A DNA stretch of 64,000 nucleotides from Candidatus Omnitrophica bacterium UBA6233 (GTDB lineage: Bacteria; Omnitrophota; Gorgyraeia; Gygaellales; Profunditerraquicolaceae). Below, in pieces: positions 1 to 7,397 of the stretch; within the stretch, counting starts at the first letter, position 1; each line of letters begins with the position of its first letter. The DNA lies in the NCBI GenBank assembly GCA_002440965.1, contig DJWJ01000011.1, positions 84,315 to 148,314 of the forward strand, written 5' to 3'. The notes beneath the pieces were generated by a model that was not told where the DNA came from, made no database searches, and saw only the letters and a program-made list of their open reading frames with translations. Position numbers and translations under genes: made by a program.

Positions 1-164
1 AAAATTCCATAAATCATTCTCTTTAAGTCTTCTCTATTTAATACAGGCAGTTTTGTGCGCTGAAGAAAACCGTCAACGCGCAGAATCGGAGGTTCGTTTT
101 CGGTAATATGCAAATCAGAAGCTTTCTTCTCGATGCACATCATAAGCAATTCCTTTATTTCCAT
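1..164 (-). CDS. pilT: Type IV pilus twitching ATPase PilT (N-terminal fragment)
   Basis: Partial gene running off the left edge; only about 54 N-terminal residues are visible. The peptide starts MEIKELLMMCIEKKASDLHI and continues with a PxxLRVDG-type motif, the typical N-terminal PAS-like domain of PilT/PilB secretion ATPases ('ASDLH' and 'P-P-I-L-R-V-D-G'). PilT is a cytoplasmic hexameric ATPase that powers pilus retraction. The ATG is preceded by a near-perfect Shine-Dalgarno AAGGAGGTT. The gene follows leuC on the same strand after a repeat-filled gap. The Walker motifs lie outside the window, so PilT is preferred over PilB/GspE only from the N-terminal pattern. Confidence 0.8.
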   Translation of the reverse strand, partial: MEIKELLMMCIEKKASDLHITENEPPILRVDGFLQRTKLPVLNREDLKRMIYGI

Positions 165-240
165 CTATAACCTCCTTTATATAGCAAACTAACTGACACT
201 AAATGAACTTAAAAGTAAAAAAACAAAAGGCAGAACTGTT

Positions 241-373
241 AATGTCAAAAGTCAAAGTTCAAAGCTCAAAATAAATTTAAATTACAAATATCAAATGACA
301 AGAAATTAGTTTTGGATTTTGAAATTTTAGTTTTAGATTTATTTTGTGCTTTGGATTTTGTCATTTGTCATTA
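241..373. repeat. AT-rich palindromic repeat, family A, copy 1
   Basis: Intergenic element between leuC and pilT. One end reads AATGTCAAAAGTCAAAG, the other TTGTCATTTGTCATTA, so the outer arms are imperfect inverted repeats of each other. The interior is made of C/G-poor words of the CAAAATTCAAAAT type. The same architecture recurs at 4522, 8093, 36191, 41069, 42707 and 45129. No gene is seen in this gap. Confidence 0.85.
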
Positions 374-386
374 AATCTTTGAATTA

Positions 387-403
387 TTAGCCTCTCTGGC
401 TAA
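387..403 (-). other. Short hairpin overlapping the leuC stop codon
   Basis: TTAGCC-TCTCT-GGCTAA forms a perfect 6-bp stem with a 5-nt loop across the end of leuC. There is no U-tract after it on the minus strand, so it is not a convincing terminator. It could protect the 3' end of the mRNA. Confidence 0.4.
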
Positions 404-1656
404 CAAAGAAAATCTCCCGGATCAGCGATATGGCCTTTAATTGCCGAAGCGGCTACCGTAGCCGGAGAAGCCAAATATATAAAAGCGCCCGGATTTCCCA
501 TTCTACCCTTAAAATTCCGGTTTGCGGTAGATATAACTATTTCTCCGTCGGCAGGTATACCGTTATGCGTGCCTACGCAAGGACCGCAACCGGGAACCAA
601 AACAATTCCTCCGGCTTTGACAAAGACATCCAGCAGTTTTAATTTCATTGCCTCTAATAAGACTCTGCGCGAACTGGGAGCTACGATAAATTTGACACCC
701 GGGGCAACTTTTCTACCTTTGAGTATCTTAGCAGCTATTTTTAAATCTTGCAATCTGCCGTTTGTGCAAGTTCCCAGATATGCTTCATCGATCTTCACTT
801 CGCTTAAATCCCGCGCAGGCCTGGCATTATCCACAACATGAGGCAAAGCTACCTGCGGCTCTAGACTTGATACATCAAATTCAAGAACTTGCTCATAGGA
901 AGCATCCGTATCCGCGCAAATCTGTTTGATTTCCGGCTTAGGCACACCGTGAGACCTCAACCAATCAATAGTAACCCTATCCACCGGCATAAACCCGGCT
1001 TTAGCGCCCATTTCTACCGCCATATTACTCATCGTAAAACGGCCGTCCATATCCATTTTATCTATTACCGGCCCGCAAAATTCTACAGCCTTATATGTCG
1101 CTCCATCAGCCCCTATCTCTTTAATGACGCGCAAAATTACATCTTTTGCGAATACGGCCTTGGGAAGTTTCCCCTTAATTACTACCTTAATTGTTTCCGG
1201 AACCTTAAACCAGTTCTTTCCGGTAGCCAAGGCGATAGCCAAATCCGTGGAACCTACCCCCGTGGAAAAAGCGGCTAACGCGCCATAAGTGCAGGTATGG
1301 GAATCCGCCCCCAAAACCAAATCTCCCGGTAAAATTTTGCCGGATTCAGGAATTACCTGGTGACAAACTCCGCAACCTATATCAAAAATATTTTGCCGGA
1401 AATCTTTGGCAAAATCGCGCATCTTTTTATGCACCCGGGACACTCCTTCACTCGGGGATGGCGCGCTATGATCAATAACCATGCAAAAGCCTGTTTTAAG
1501 CTCTTTTACGCCCAGTTCCTTTATCCTGTCAATAATGATAGAGCTAGTGCCATCCTGTCCAAAAGTAAAATCGACTTTGCAAACCGCAAAATCTCCGGCT
1601 CTTAGATCCCTGCCGGAGTGCGCGCTCAATATTTTTTCCGCTATTGTCTTTCCCAT
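400..1656 (-). CDS. leuC: 3-isopropylmalate dehydratase large subunit (LeuC, archaeal-type/homoaconitase family)
   Basis: The 418-residue protein belongs to the aconitase superfamily and would isomerise 2-isopropylmalate to 3-isopropylmalate in leucine synthesis, together with a small LeuD subunit. The [4Fe-4S] cysteine motifs GTCTNGR (near residue 297) and GCGPC (near residue 356) are both present, as is the GADSHTCTYGAL substrate motif. The length of about 420 matches the shorter archaeal-type LeuC rather than the enteric type of about 466. No leuD follows: the next gene is pilT. The family also includes homoaconitases and related dehydratases, so substrate specificity is inferred. The start codon has only a weak AGAAGA ribosome-binding site, just after a hairpin. 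Confidence 0.88.
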   Translation of the reverse strand: MGKTIAEKILSAHSGRDLRAGDFAVCKVDFTFGQDGTSSIIIDRIKELGVKELKTGFCMVIDHSAPSPSEGVSRVHKKMRDFAKDFRQNIFDIGCGVCHQVIPESGKILPGDLVLGADSHTCTYGALAAFSTGVGSTDLAIALATGKNWFKVPETIKVVIKGKLPKAVFAKDVILRVIKEIGADGATYKAVEFCGPVIDKMDMDGRFTMSNMAVEMGAKAGFMPVDRVTIDWLRSHGVPKPEIKQICADTDASYEQVLEFDVSSLEPQVALPHVVDNARPARDLSEVKIDEAYLGTCTNGRLQDLKIAAKILKGRKVAPGVKFIVAPSSRRVLLEAMKLKLLDVFVKAGGIVLVPGCGPCVGTHNGIPADGEIVISTANRNFKGRMGNPGAFIYLASPATVAASAIKGHIADPGDFLC

Positions 1657-1671
1657 ATTTTGTCTTCTTCT

Positions 1672-1706
1672 GATTTAAGCGTGCCTTTGGCGTTTACGCT
1701 TAAATC
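1672..1706 (-). other. Strong hairpin in the leuC leader
   Basis: GATTTAAGCGT and ACGCTTAAATC form a perfect 11-bp stem around a 13-nt loop in the aminotransferase-leuC gap, ending about 15 nt before the leuC start. It has no U-tract on the minus strand. It may be an RNA processing or stability element, or part of a repeat. Confidence 0.5.
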
Positions 1707-1727
1707 ACCCCGAGCTCTGCGAGGGGT
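1707..1727. repeat. Short ACCCC/GGGGT palindromic element, copy 1
   Basis: ACCCCGAG-N5-TGCGAGGGGT type inverted repeat with a 5-bp outer stem. The same outer arms recur at 5715, 6628 and, in expanded form, at 60148, always in gaps between genes. Confidence 0.5.
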
Positions 1728-1730
1728 AAC

Positions 1731-2906
1731 CTATAATGCTTTTAACCAGGATTCTAATCTGTCCATACCCTTTTCTAATTGTTCAGAACTTGCGGCAAAA
1801 CTCAAACGTATAAAATCATCTGCTCCAAATCCATTCCCCGGAATGATGCTTAAATATTTCTTCTCCAACAATTGATTTGCTACTTCCGTTGATTTAAGGC
1901 CTGTCTTGGATATATCGCAAAAAATGTAAAAAGCCCCCTTTGGCACTATCGCTGTAATCTTGGGCATTGCCTGAATACGGTTAATGCAATAGTCCCTTCT
2001 TTCCTGAAACTGGGCGCGGATTTCTTGAAAGAAATCTCTCGGCCCTTTCAATGCCGCAATAGCGGCCTTTTGCGCGATAGAATTGGGATTAGAAGTTGAA
2101 TGATCCTGCAGGCGCGAAATTGCCTCCGCTATATGAACCGGCGCGCCCAAATAACCAAGCCTCCAGCCGGTCATCGAGAAACTTTTAGAAAAACCATTTA
2201 CGGTAACGGTCAAATCATAAATATCCTTATTTAAACTGGCAATAGAGGTATGCTTTAATCCGTCGTAAATTAATTCCTCATAGATCTCGTCACTGATTAC
2301 AAATACTTTATTCTTTACGCATATTTCGGCGATAGCTTCTAATTCTTCTTTTTCATATACGCAGCCGGTTGGATTCGATGGGCTATTCAGGATTAAAACC
2401 CGGGATTTCGCGCTGACTGCCTTTTTTAAATCCTGAGCGTTAAATTTAAAATCCTTCCCGGCCTGAGTTTGTATATAACGGATAGCGCCATCGCAAAGAT
2501 TCGCCATTTCAGGATAGCTTACCCAATAAGGAGAAGGAATCAAAACTTCATCCCCCGGATTCACCAGGGCCAAAAGCGCGTTAAATATGCTATGCTTGGC
2601 TCCGCATGAAGCGACGATCTGATTTGGCGCGTATTCCAGAGAGTTATCCTCTTTGAATTTGGCTGAAATTAACTGTTTTAATTCGGGAATGCCTGTGGTA
2701 GGAGTATATTTGGTGAAACCGTTATTAATAGCCTCGATTGCGGCTGCTTTGACAAAATCGGGCGTATCAAAATCGGGCTCTCCGGCGGCAAGAGTTACTA
2801 TATCAAACCCTTCGGCTTTTAGTTTTTTAGCCTTGGAAGTGATAGCGAGGGTTGATGAAGGTTTTACATTCTTTAAGCGTTTGGCTAACCTCGTATCTAT
2901 ATGCAT
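1731..2906 (-). CDS. aspC: Pyridoxal-phosphate aspartate-type aminotransferase (class I/II)
   Basis: The 391-residue fold-type I aminotransferase has all the family landmarks: the AAGEPDFDTPDF N-terminal substrate motif, SPSNPTGCVY (PLP-contacting Asn), the ISDEIYEELIYDG aspartate/tyrosine region, the Schiff-base lysine in NGFSKSFSMTGWRLGY (near residue 238), and a C-terminal FIRLSFA arginine motif for the substrate carboxylate. This matches the Ib subgroup that includes thermophile AspAT and prephenate aminotransferases. It would transfer amino groups between aspartate or glutamate and 2-oxo acids. It lies 15 nt downstream of rplQ, so it probably shares ribosomal-operon transcripts. Exact substrate is not decidable from sequence. 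Confidence 0.88.
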   Translation of the reverse strand: MHIDTRLAKRLKNVKPSSTLAITSKAKKLKAEGFDIVTLAAGEPDFDTPDFVKAAAIEAINNGFTKYTPTTGIPELKQLISAKFKEDNSLEYAPNQIVASCGAKHSIFNALLALVNPGDEVLIPSPYWVSYPEMANLCDGAIRYIQTQAGKDFKFNAQDLKKAVSAKSRVLILNSPSNPTGCVYEKEELEAIAEICVKNKVFVISDEIYEELIYDGLKHTSIASLNKDIYDLTVTVNGFSKSFSMTGWRLGYLGAPVHIAEAISRLQDHSTSNPNSIAQKAAIAALKGPRDFFQEIRAQFQERRDYCINRIQAMPKITAIVPKGAFYIFCDISKTGLKSTEVANQLLEKKYLSIIPGNGFGADDFIRLSFAASSEQLEKGMDRLESWLKAL

Positions 2907-2921
2907 AGAAAAAGAATAGCT

Positions 2922-3494
2922 TTATAGCGAATCCCTTTCTTTCTTGAATATGCCCCTTATCCCTCCTAAGAACTTTTTAGCTGGCTTCTTAGTAACCGGG
3001 GGCTTTTCTTTAACCGCTTCTTCACGCGCTTCAACCTGCTTTTTCTCATTTGCTTGCGCAGAAGCTGCTGTATCAATTACTTCTTCGGTATCCTTCTCTT
3101 TTATTTCCTTGGCTTTTTTTATCTTTTTTACCTTAGGCTTTAATTCCGTAAGCTCAAAGATAACTATGCTTGCGTCATCACCGCGGCGTTTGCCTAAATT
3201 AACGATTCTGGTGAATCCGCTGACCCGCTTAGCGAAGCGCGGTCCAACCTCGTTAAAAAGACTGGACACTAATTTATGATCGCCTAAAATGCTAAAAGCT
3301 TCTCTTTTAGCGCTTAAAGTATTGGCTTTAGCCAAACTTATAAGCTTCTCGGCTAAAGGCCTTACCGCCTTAGCCCTATGCAAGGTAGTCCTCATGCTCT
3401 CATAAATGAGCAAATTCCTGACTAAGCTATTCAGAGTAGCTTTATGCCAACTGGTAACACGATTTAACTGTAGCCTTCTTTTTTTATGTCGCAT
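2922..3494 (-). CDS. rplQ: 50S ribosomal protein L17 with long charged C-terminal tail
   Basis: The first ~120 residues are canonical L17 (start MRHKKRRLQLNRVTSWHKA, then the FTRIVNLGKRRGDDASIVIFEL block). L17 sits near the peptide exit of the large subunit. The protein is 190 residues, against 115-130 for most bacterial L17. The extra ~70 residues are Lys/Glu/Ala-rich and end with a PAKKFLGGIRGIFKK segment, predicted disordered or helical. Placement 4 nt after rpoA is the standard end of the alpha operon. Confidence 0.97.
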   Translation of the reverse strand: MRHKKRRLQLNRVTSWHKATLNSLVRNLLIYESMRTTLHRAKAVRPLAEKLISLAKANTLSAKREAFSILGDHKLVSSLFNEVGPRFAKRVSGFTRIVNLGKRRGDDASIVIFELTELKPKVKKIKKAKEIKEKDTEEVIDTAASAQANEKKQVEAREEAVKEKPPVTKKPAKKFLGGIRGIFKKERDSL

Positions 3495-3498
3495 TGTT

Positions 3499-4491
3499 TT
3501 AAGCTTTCTTTATTTTTTTAGGATCAACTTGTATGCCTAAGGTTAAACCCATACCCATAAGAAGCTCTTTGATCTCGGTTAACGATTTCTTGCCAAAATT
3601 CTTGAAACCAAGCATTTCTTCTTCGGTTTTTTTAACCAAATCCGCGATAATCCTGATACCCGCTTCCCTTAAACAATTCGAGCTGCGCACCGACAATTCC
3701 AATTCCGAAATCGGCAGCCTCAACTTTTCGTAAAGAGCCGCCTCTTCCTTGGTCATCTCCAAATCTTCTTCAATGATATCTTCGGGTAACTGGCCGAAAT
3801 TGACAAATACATCCAAATGCCTCTGAAGAATATTTGACGCGTATAAAAGAGCGTCCTTGGGAGTAATGGCGCCATTAGTAAAAATCTCAAGGATCAACTT
3901 ATCGTAATCGGTGCGCTGCCCCACACGGGTATTCTCGACAAAGAAATTCACCTTCTTTATCGGAGTAAATACCGCGTCAACCGGAATTACGCCGATTGTT
4001 TTATCTTCCTTTTTATTTAACTCGGCCGGGACATACCCCCTGCCGCGCGAAACTTCCATTTCAATGTTCAACTTTGTATCCCTGGTCAGAGTCGCGATAT
4101 GCAAATCGGAGTTGATAATTTCAATAGTCTCATCAACTTCGATATCTTTAGCCTTAATATCGCCTTTGGAATCGGCCTTAATCATTATAGTCTTGGGTAT
4201 CTTGGAATGCGAGTTAAGAACCAAACTCTTGATGTTAAGGATGAGTTCCGGAATATCTTCTAACACGCCCGGAATAGTCGAAAATTCATGCTGGGCTCCG
4301 GAAATCTTTACACTTGTCACCGCGCTTCCCTCGATAGAAGAAAATAAAACTCTCCTTAAAGAATTCCCCAAGGTAACGCCATAGCCTCTTTCGAATGGCG
4401 CAGCCGAAAATTTTCCGTAGGTATTGGTATATGTAGCCTCGTCGCACTCAAGCCTTTTTGGTAGTTGAAAATCTCTCCATTTTATTCCCAT
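3499..4491 (-). CDS. rpoA: DNA-directed RNA polymerase subunit alpha
   Basis: The 330-residue alpha subunit has the N-terminal assembly domain (GYGVTLGNSLRRVLFSS, the dimer and beta/beta' interface) and the C-terminal domain (about residues 255-325, with LRVRSSNCL-like and FGKKSLTEIKELL helix-hairpin-helix features) that contacts UP elements and activators. The start ATG follows a strong AGGAGG ribosome-binding site. It lies between rpsD and rplQ as in most bacteria, but is separated from rpsD by a family A repeat. Confidence 0.98.
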   Translation of the reverse strand: MGIKWRDFQLPKRLECDEATYTNTYGKFSAAPFERGYGVTLGNSLRRVLFSSIEGSAVTSVKISGAQHEFSTIPGVLEDIPELILNIKSLVLNSHSKIPKTIMIKADSKGDIKAKDIEVDETIEIINSDLHIATLTRDTKLNIEMEVSRGRGYVPAELNKKEDKTIGVIPVDAVFTPIKKVNFFVENTRVGQRTDYDKLILEIFTNGAITPKDALLYASNILQRHLDVFVNFGQLPEDIIEEDLEMTKEEAALYEKLRLPISELELSVRSSNCLREAGIRIIADLVKKTEEEMLGFKNFGKKSLTEIKELLMGMGLTLGIQVDPKKIKKA

Positions 4492-4521
4492 TATATTGTT
4501 CCTCCTGTTATAACTTCAATT

Positions 4522-4653
4522 AATGACAAATTACAAAGCACAAAATTCAAAATAATTACAAATTAAAAAATCTAAATCACAAAACCTTAGTTTTGAAATT
4601 TGCCATTTTGATTTTTGATTTATTTTGGACTTTGAATTTTGTCATTTGAATTT
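4522..4653. repeat. AT-rich palindromic repeat, family A, copy 2
   Basis: It fills the rpsD-rpoA gap. It starts AATGACAAATTACAAAGCAC and closes with TTTGAATTTTGTCATTTG; the centre is CACAAAACCTTAGTTTTG, a small palindrome. The arms pair imperfectly. Confidence 0.85.
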
Positions 4654-4654
4654 A

Positions 4655-5290
4655 TTATTTAGAATACAACTCTACTATTAACTGCTCTTGTATAACCTGT
4701 TGAATATCTTCTTTACCCGGAAGCCTTAAAACTTTACCGCTTAATTCGGCTGAGTTGAATTCAAGCCAGGTCGGAACTGTCCTCTCCTTGGATTGCTCCA
4801 GGATTTCTTTAATTTTATTGAGCGCCTTTTCTTTAACCTTAACCTGAATAACATCTCCCTGCATAATCAGATAAGACGGGATATTTACCCTGCGCGAATT
4901 AACCTGTATAAAGTTATGCCTTACTATCTGGCGGGCCTGCGCGCGGGATAATCCCAGACCTAAACGAAAGATCACGTTATCCAAACGCCTTTCCAATAAT
5001 TGCAGCAATACCTTTCCGGTAACACCCTTGGTCTTGGAAGCAATTTTAAAATAACGGCGGAATTGTTTTTCTAGGACACCGTAGATTCTTTTTACTTTTT
5101 GTTTCTCTTTCATCTGAAGGCCGTAGTTAGAGAGCTTGCTCCTGCGTTTTCCACCCTGGCCGTGCTGCCCCGGCGGATAAGCCCTTTTGCTAGCGGCGCA
5201 CTTTTCCGTATTACAACGAGTGCCCTTTAGAAAAAGCTTCTCTCCCTGCCTGCGGCACAATTTGCAAACTGCGTCAGTATAACGTGCCAT
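4655..5290 (-). CDS. rpsD: 30S ribosomal protein S4
   Basis: The 211-residue S4 has the zinc-binding N-terminus (C-K-L-C ... RCNTEKC, a four-cysteine C+ form), the YPPGQHG motif, and an S4 RNA-binding domain (about residues 98-165, LERRLDNVIFRLGLGLSRAQARQ). It is a primary 16S rRNA binder and in many bacteria an autoregulator of the alpha operon. It follows rpsK by 3 nt. Confidence 0.98.
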   Translation of the reverse strand: MARYTDAVCKLCRRQGEKLFLKGTRCNTEKCAASKRAYPPGQHGQGGKRRSKLSNYGLQMKEKQKVKRIYGVLEKQFRRYFKIASKTKGVTGKVLLQLLERRLDNVIFRLGLGLSRAQARQIVRHNFIQVNSRRVNIPSYLIMQGDVIQVKVKEKALNKIKEILEQSKERTVPTWLEFNSAELSGKVLRLPGKEDIQQVIQEQLIVELYSK

Positions 5291-5293
5291 AAA

Positions 5294-5683
5294 TTACACT
5301 CTCCTTTTCTTCTTCGGACGACATCCGTTATGCGGTATAGGAGTAACATCCTTGATTAAAGTTATGATCAAACCTGAAGCCTGAAGCGCTCGTATCGCGC
5401 TTTCACGCCCGAATCCCGGGCCTTTAACGCGCACTTCCACATCTTTAATCCCGATTTCCTTAGCTTTTCTAGCCGCGTCAGCCGCAGCTATCTGAGCCGC
5501 AAAAGGCGTGGATTTCTTAGAACCGCTATAACCTACAATTCCCGGGGCAGACCAAACCAATACATTGCCCTGCTTATCGGTTATTGTGATTATTGTATTA
5601 TTGAAGCTAGCCTGGATATGGGCAATCCCGGAACTAATCCCTCTGGCTATTTTCTTCTTCTTCGCTCTTTCTTTTGTCGCCAT
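5294..5683 (-). CDS. rpsK: 30S ribosomal protein S11
   Basis: The 129-residue protein of normal length is recognised by IAHIQASFNNTIITITD, the GYSGSKKSTPFAAQ block and the C-terminal PHNGCRPKKKRRV. It forms part of the small-subunit platform, where it contacts 16S rRNA and mRNA. It lies between rpsM and rpsD in conserved alpha-operon order, 67 nt after rpsM. Confidence 0.98.
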   Translation of the reverse strand: MATKERAKKKKIARGISSGIAHIQASFNNTIITITDKQGNVLVWSAPGIVGYSGSKKSTPFAAQIAAADAARKAKEIGIKDVEVRVKGPGFGRESAIRALQASGLIITLIKDVTPIPHNGCRPKKKRRV

Positions 5684-5714
5684 TAATTCCCTCTTTCTTT
5701 TAGGTTAGGAATTA

Positions 5715-5739
5715 ACCCCGAGCCCAAAGGGCGAGGGGT
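5715..5739. repeat. Short ACCCC/GGGGT palindromic element, copy 2
   Basis: Inverted repeat in the rpsM-rpsK gap: ACCCC arm, 2-nt mismatch, GCCC/GGGC inner stem and a 3-nt loop. It has the same outer arms as the elements at 1707, 6628 and 60148. Confidence 0.55.
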
Positions 5740-5750
5740 ATACCCTTATT

Positions 5751-6158
5751 TTATTTTGCCGCTGGTTTTGCTTTAGCCGGCTCAGCTTTCTTAATTATAG
5801 CCATATTCCCCTTGCGCGGCCCTTTTCTGGTCCGGGCATTGGTGCGCGTGCGCTGGCCTCTGGCCGGAAGGCCCTTTTTGTGCCTTGAACCGCGATATGA
5901 ACCAATGTCCATTAAACGTTTAATATTCTGCGAAATATCCCTGCGCAAATCTCCTTCTAAACGCAACCCGCTTTTTTGCAGCGCATTGGTGATACGGGCG
6001 ACCTCTTCATCGCTTAGGTCTTTGGCGCGCTTGGATGAATCGATGTTTACCTCTTTGAGTATCTTACCGGATAGAACTCTGCCTATCCCGTATAAATAAG
6101 TCAATGAAATATCGATCCTTTTTTCCTTAGGTATATCTACACCCAGTATTCTTGGCAT
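5751..6158 (-). CDS. rpsM: 30S ribosomal protein S13
   Basis: The 135-residue S13 starts MPRILGVDIPKEKRIDISLTY, with YGIGR near residue 24 and the tRNA-contacting tail RGQRTRTNARTRKGPRK. It lies in the head of the 30S subunit and contacts the P-site tRNA. An Ala/Lys/Pro-rich extension (AEPAKAKPAAK) lengthens it by about 12 residues over typical S13; similar tails are seen on L3 and L17 here. It is preceded by rpmJ as in most alpha operons. Confidence 0.98.
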   Translation of the reverse strand: MPRILGVDIPKEKRIDISLTYLYGIGRVLSGKILKEVNIDSSKRAKDLSDEEVARITNALQKSGLRLEGDLRRDISQNIKRLMDIGSYRGSRHKKGLPARGQRTRTNARTRKGPRKGNMAIIKKAEPAKAKPAAK

Positions 6159-6211
6159 TTATATCTCCTATTTCTTTTGAATGCGAAAGGGGAACTCAAA
6201 TTCCCAAAGAG

Positions 6212-6325
6212 TTAGCCCTGTCTCTGCTTATGCTTGGGATTAGAGCAAATTACCCTGATTACCCCCGCTCTTTTTACAATCTTGCATTTGTCGCAAATTT
6301 TTCTTACAGACGCTTTTACTTTCAT
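6212..6325 (-). CDS. rpmJ: 50S ribosomal protein L36
   Basis: This 37-residue gene translates as MKVKASVRKICDKCKIVKRA and onward to a HKQRQG end. It is the zinc-binding C+ form: Cys11, Cys14, Cys27 and His32 are all present. L36 is the smallest 50S protein and binds 23S rRNA. The Shine-Dalgarno GGAGG lies at an unusually long 11 nt from the ATG, because the intervening bases are one arm of an inverted-repeat set (see the leader entry). Location between infA and rpsM is canonical. Confidence 0.96.
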   Translation of the reverse strand: MKVKASVRKICDKCKIVKRAGVIRVICSNPKHKQRQG

Positions 6326-6373
6326 CCCGTTACAAACCTCCGAATTCTTAACCCGTTACAAGTTTGTAACGGG
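6326..6373 (-). promoter_or_regulatory. rpmJ leader with mutually exclusive hairpins
   Basis: On the minus strand the infA-rpmJ gap holds one CCCGTTACAAA (6363-6373) followed by two copies of its complement, TTGTAACGGG (6352-6361) and TTTGTAACGGG (6326-6336). The second copy fills exactly the space between the GGAGG ribosome-binding site (6337-6341) and the rpmJ ATG. The first arm can pair with either copy. One pairing frees the start region; the other encloses the ribosome-binding site and locks the spacer. Function is inferred from the layout only. Confidence 0.5.
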
Positions 6374-6380
6374 ATTCATT

Positions 6381-6599
6381 TTATTTAACCCTAAAAGTTA
6401 TCCTTCCCCTGTTCAAGTCATACGGAGAAAGCTCCAACTTAACCTTATCTCCCGGTAGAATCCTTATAAAATTCATACGCATTTTTCCTGATACATGCGC
6501 AAGCACCATATGCCCGTTTTCCAGCTCTACCTTGAACATCGCGTTGGGTAAAGCTTCGATAATTTTTCCTTCTGTTTCAATCAACTCTTCTTTAGGCAT
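6381..6599 (-). CDS. infA: Translation initiation factor IF-1
   Basis: The 72-residue protein has the normal IF-1 length and a single S1-like OB fold: EGKIIEALPNAMFKVELENGH, HVSGKMRMNFIRILPGD and the terminal ELSPYDLNRGRITFR. IF-1 occupies the ribosomal A site during initiation. A ribosome-binding site (AAGGG) precedes the ATG. It lies between map and rpmJ as in many bacteria. Confidence 0.98.
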   Translation of the reverse strand: MPKEELIETEGKIIEALPNAMFKVELENGHMVLAHVSGKMRMNFIRILPGDKVKLELSPYDLNRGRITFRVK

Positions 6600-6627
6600 A
6601 AAACCCTTCTTAATTACTCCCGGTTTT

Positions 6628-6651
6628 ACCCCGGGCGCTTAGCCGAGGGGT
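6628..6651. repeat. Short ACCCC/GGGGT palindromic element, copy 3
   Basis: ACCCCGGG...CGAGGGGT inverted repeat in the map-infA gap, with 5-bp outer arms as at 1707 and 5715 and a poorly paired interior. Confidence 0.4.
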
Positions 6652-6653
6652 AT

Positions 6654-7397
6654 TTATTTTGTTAAGATTTCCGGCCCTTTCTTGGTTATGGCTACCGTAT
6701 GTTCAAAATGCGCTGAAGGTAACCTATCCTTAGTCACTGCGGTCCAGCCATTATCCAGAATTTCGGCTTCCCATCCTCCAATATTCACCATAGGTTCAAT
6801 AGCCAGGACCATTCCTTCTTTAAGCAGCGGCCCCTGCCCGGGACATCCAAAATTGGGGACTTCCGGATCTTCGTGCAACTTTAAACCGATTCCATGGCCG
6901 ACAAATTGCCGCACAACGGAAAAACCGTTATCTTCGACATATCTTTGAATCCTGACAGATATATCCGATAAACAATTCCCTATTATAGCCGCCTCTATGC
7001 CTTCGGACAAAGAAACCCGGGTAACATCGATAAGTTTCTTTATCTTTGGCGAAACACTGCCTATCGGTATGGTAATTGCCGAATCTGAGAAATAGCCTTT
7101 GTAATTTACTCCTATATCTAAACCTAAAATATCGCCTTCATTCAAGAGCCTGCCGGACGGAATACCATGGACAATTTCTTCATTGACCGAAGCGCAAACT
7201 GCCGCGGGATACCCCCGATAACCCTTAAACGCGGGTAAGGCCCCTTGCTCCAGGATAAGTTTCTCCGCTAAAGAATCAATATCCAGGGTTGAAATACCGG
7301 CCTTAATCCTTTTTTCCAACTCTCGCATAACCCTGGAAAGAATCCCCCCGGAACATCTAAGCATTCGGAGTTCTTCTTCAGACTTTAAAGGAATCAT
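6654..7397 (-). CDS. map: Methionine aminopeptidase, type I
   Basis: The 247-residue pita-bread metalloprotease removes the initiator methionine from nascent proteins. The metal ligands are present: Asp in GLDIGVNYKGY, Asp in YFSDSAITIP, His in GHGIGLKLHEDP, Glu in AIEPMV and Glu in the C-terminal FEHTVAIT. The substrate-binding His is in EEIVHGIP. There is no N-terminal zinc-finger extension, so it is type Ia. It overlaps adk by 4 nt (ATGA), implying translational coupling. Confidence 0.97.
   Translation of the reverse strand: MIPLKSEEELRMLRCSGGILSRVMRELEKRIKAGISTLDIDSLAEKLILEQGALPAFKGYRGYPAAVCASVNEEIVHGIPSGRLLNEGDILGLDIGVNYKGYFSDSAITIPIGSVSPKIKKLIDVTRVSLSEGIEAAIIGNCLSDISVRIQRYVEDNGFSVVRQFVGHGIGLKLHEDPEVPNFGCPGQGPLLKEGMVLAIEPMVNIGGWEAEILDNGWTAVTKDRLPSAHFEHTVAITKKGPEILTK

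Noticed and set aside
165..260. Promoter directly upstream of pilT from a TATATA sequence
   Set aside because: The -10-like sequence would place the transcription start inside the ribosome-binding site, and no -35 is evident.
387..403. Intrinsic terminator after leuC
   Set aside because: The stem is short and not followed by a U-tract on the minus strand; kept only as a hairpin.
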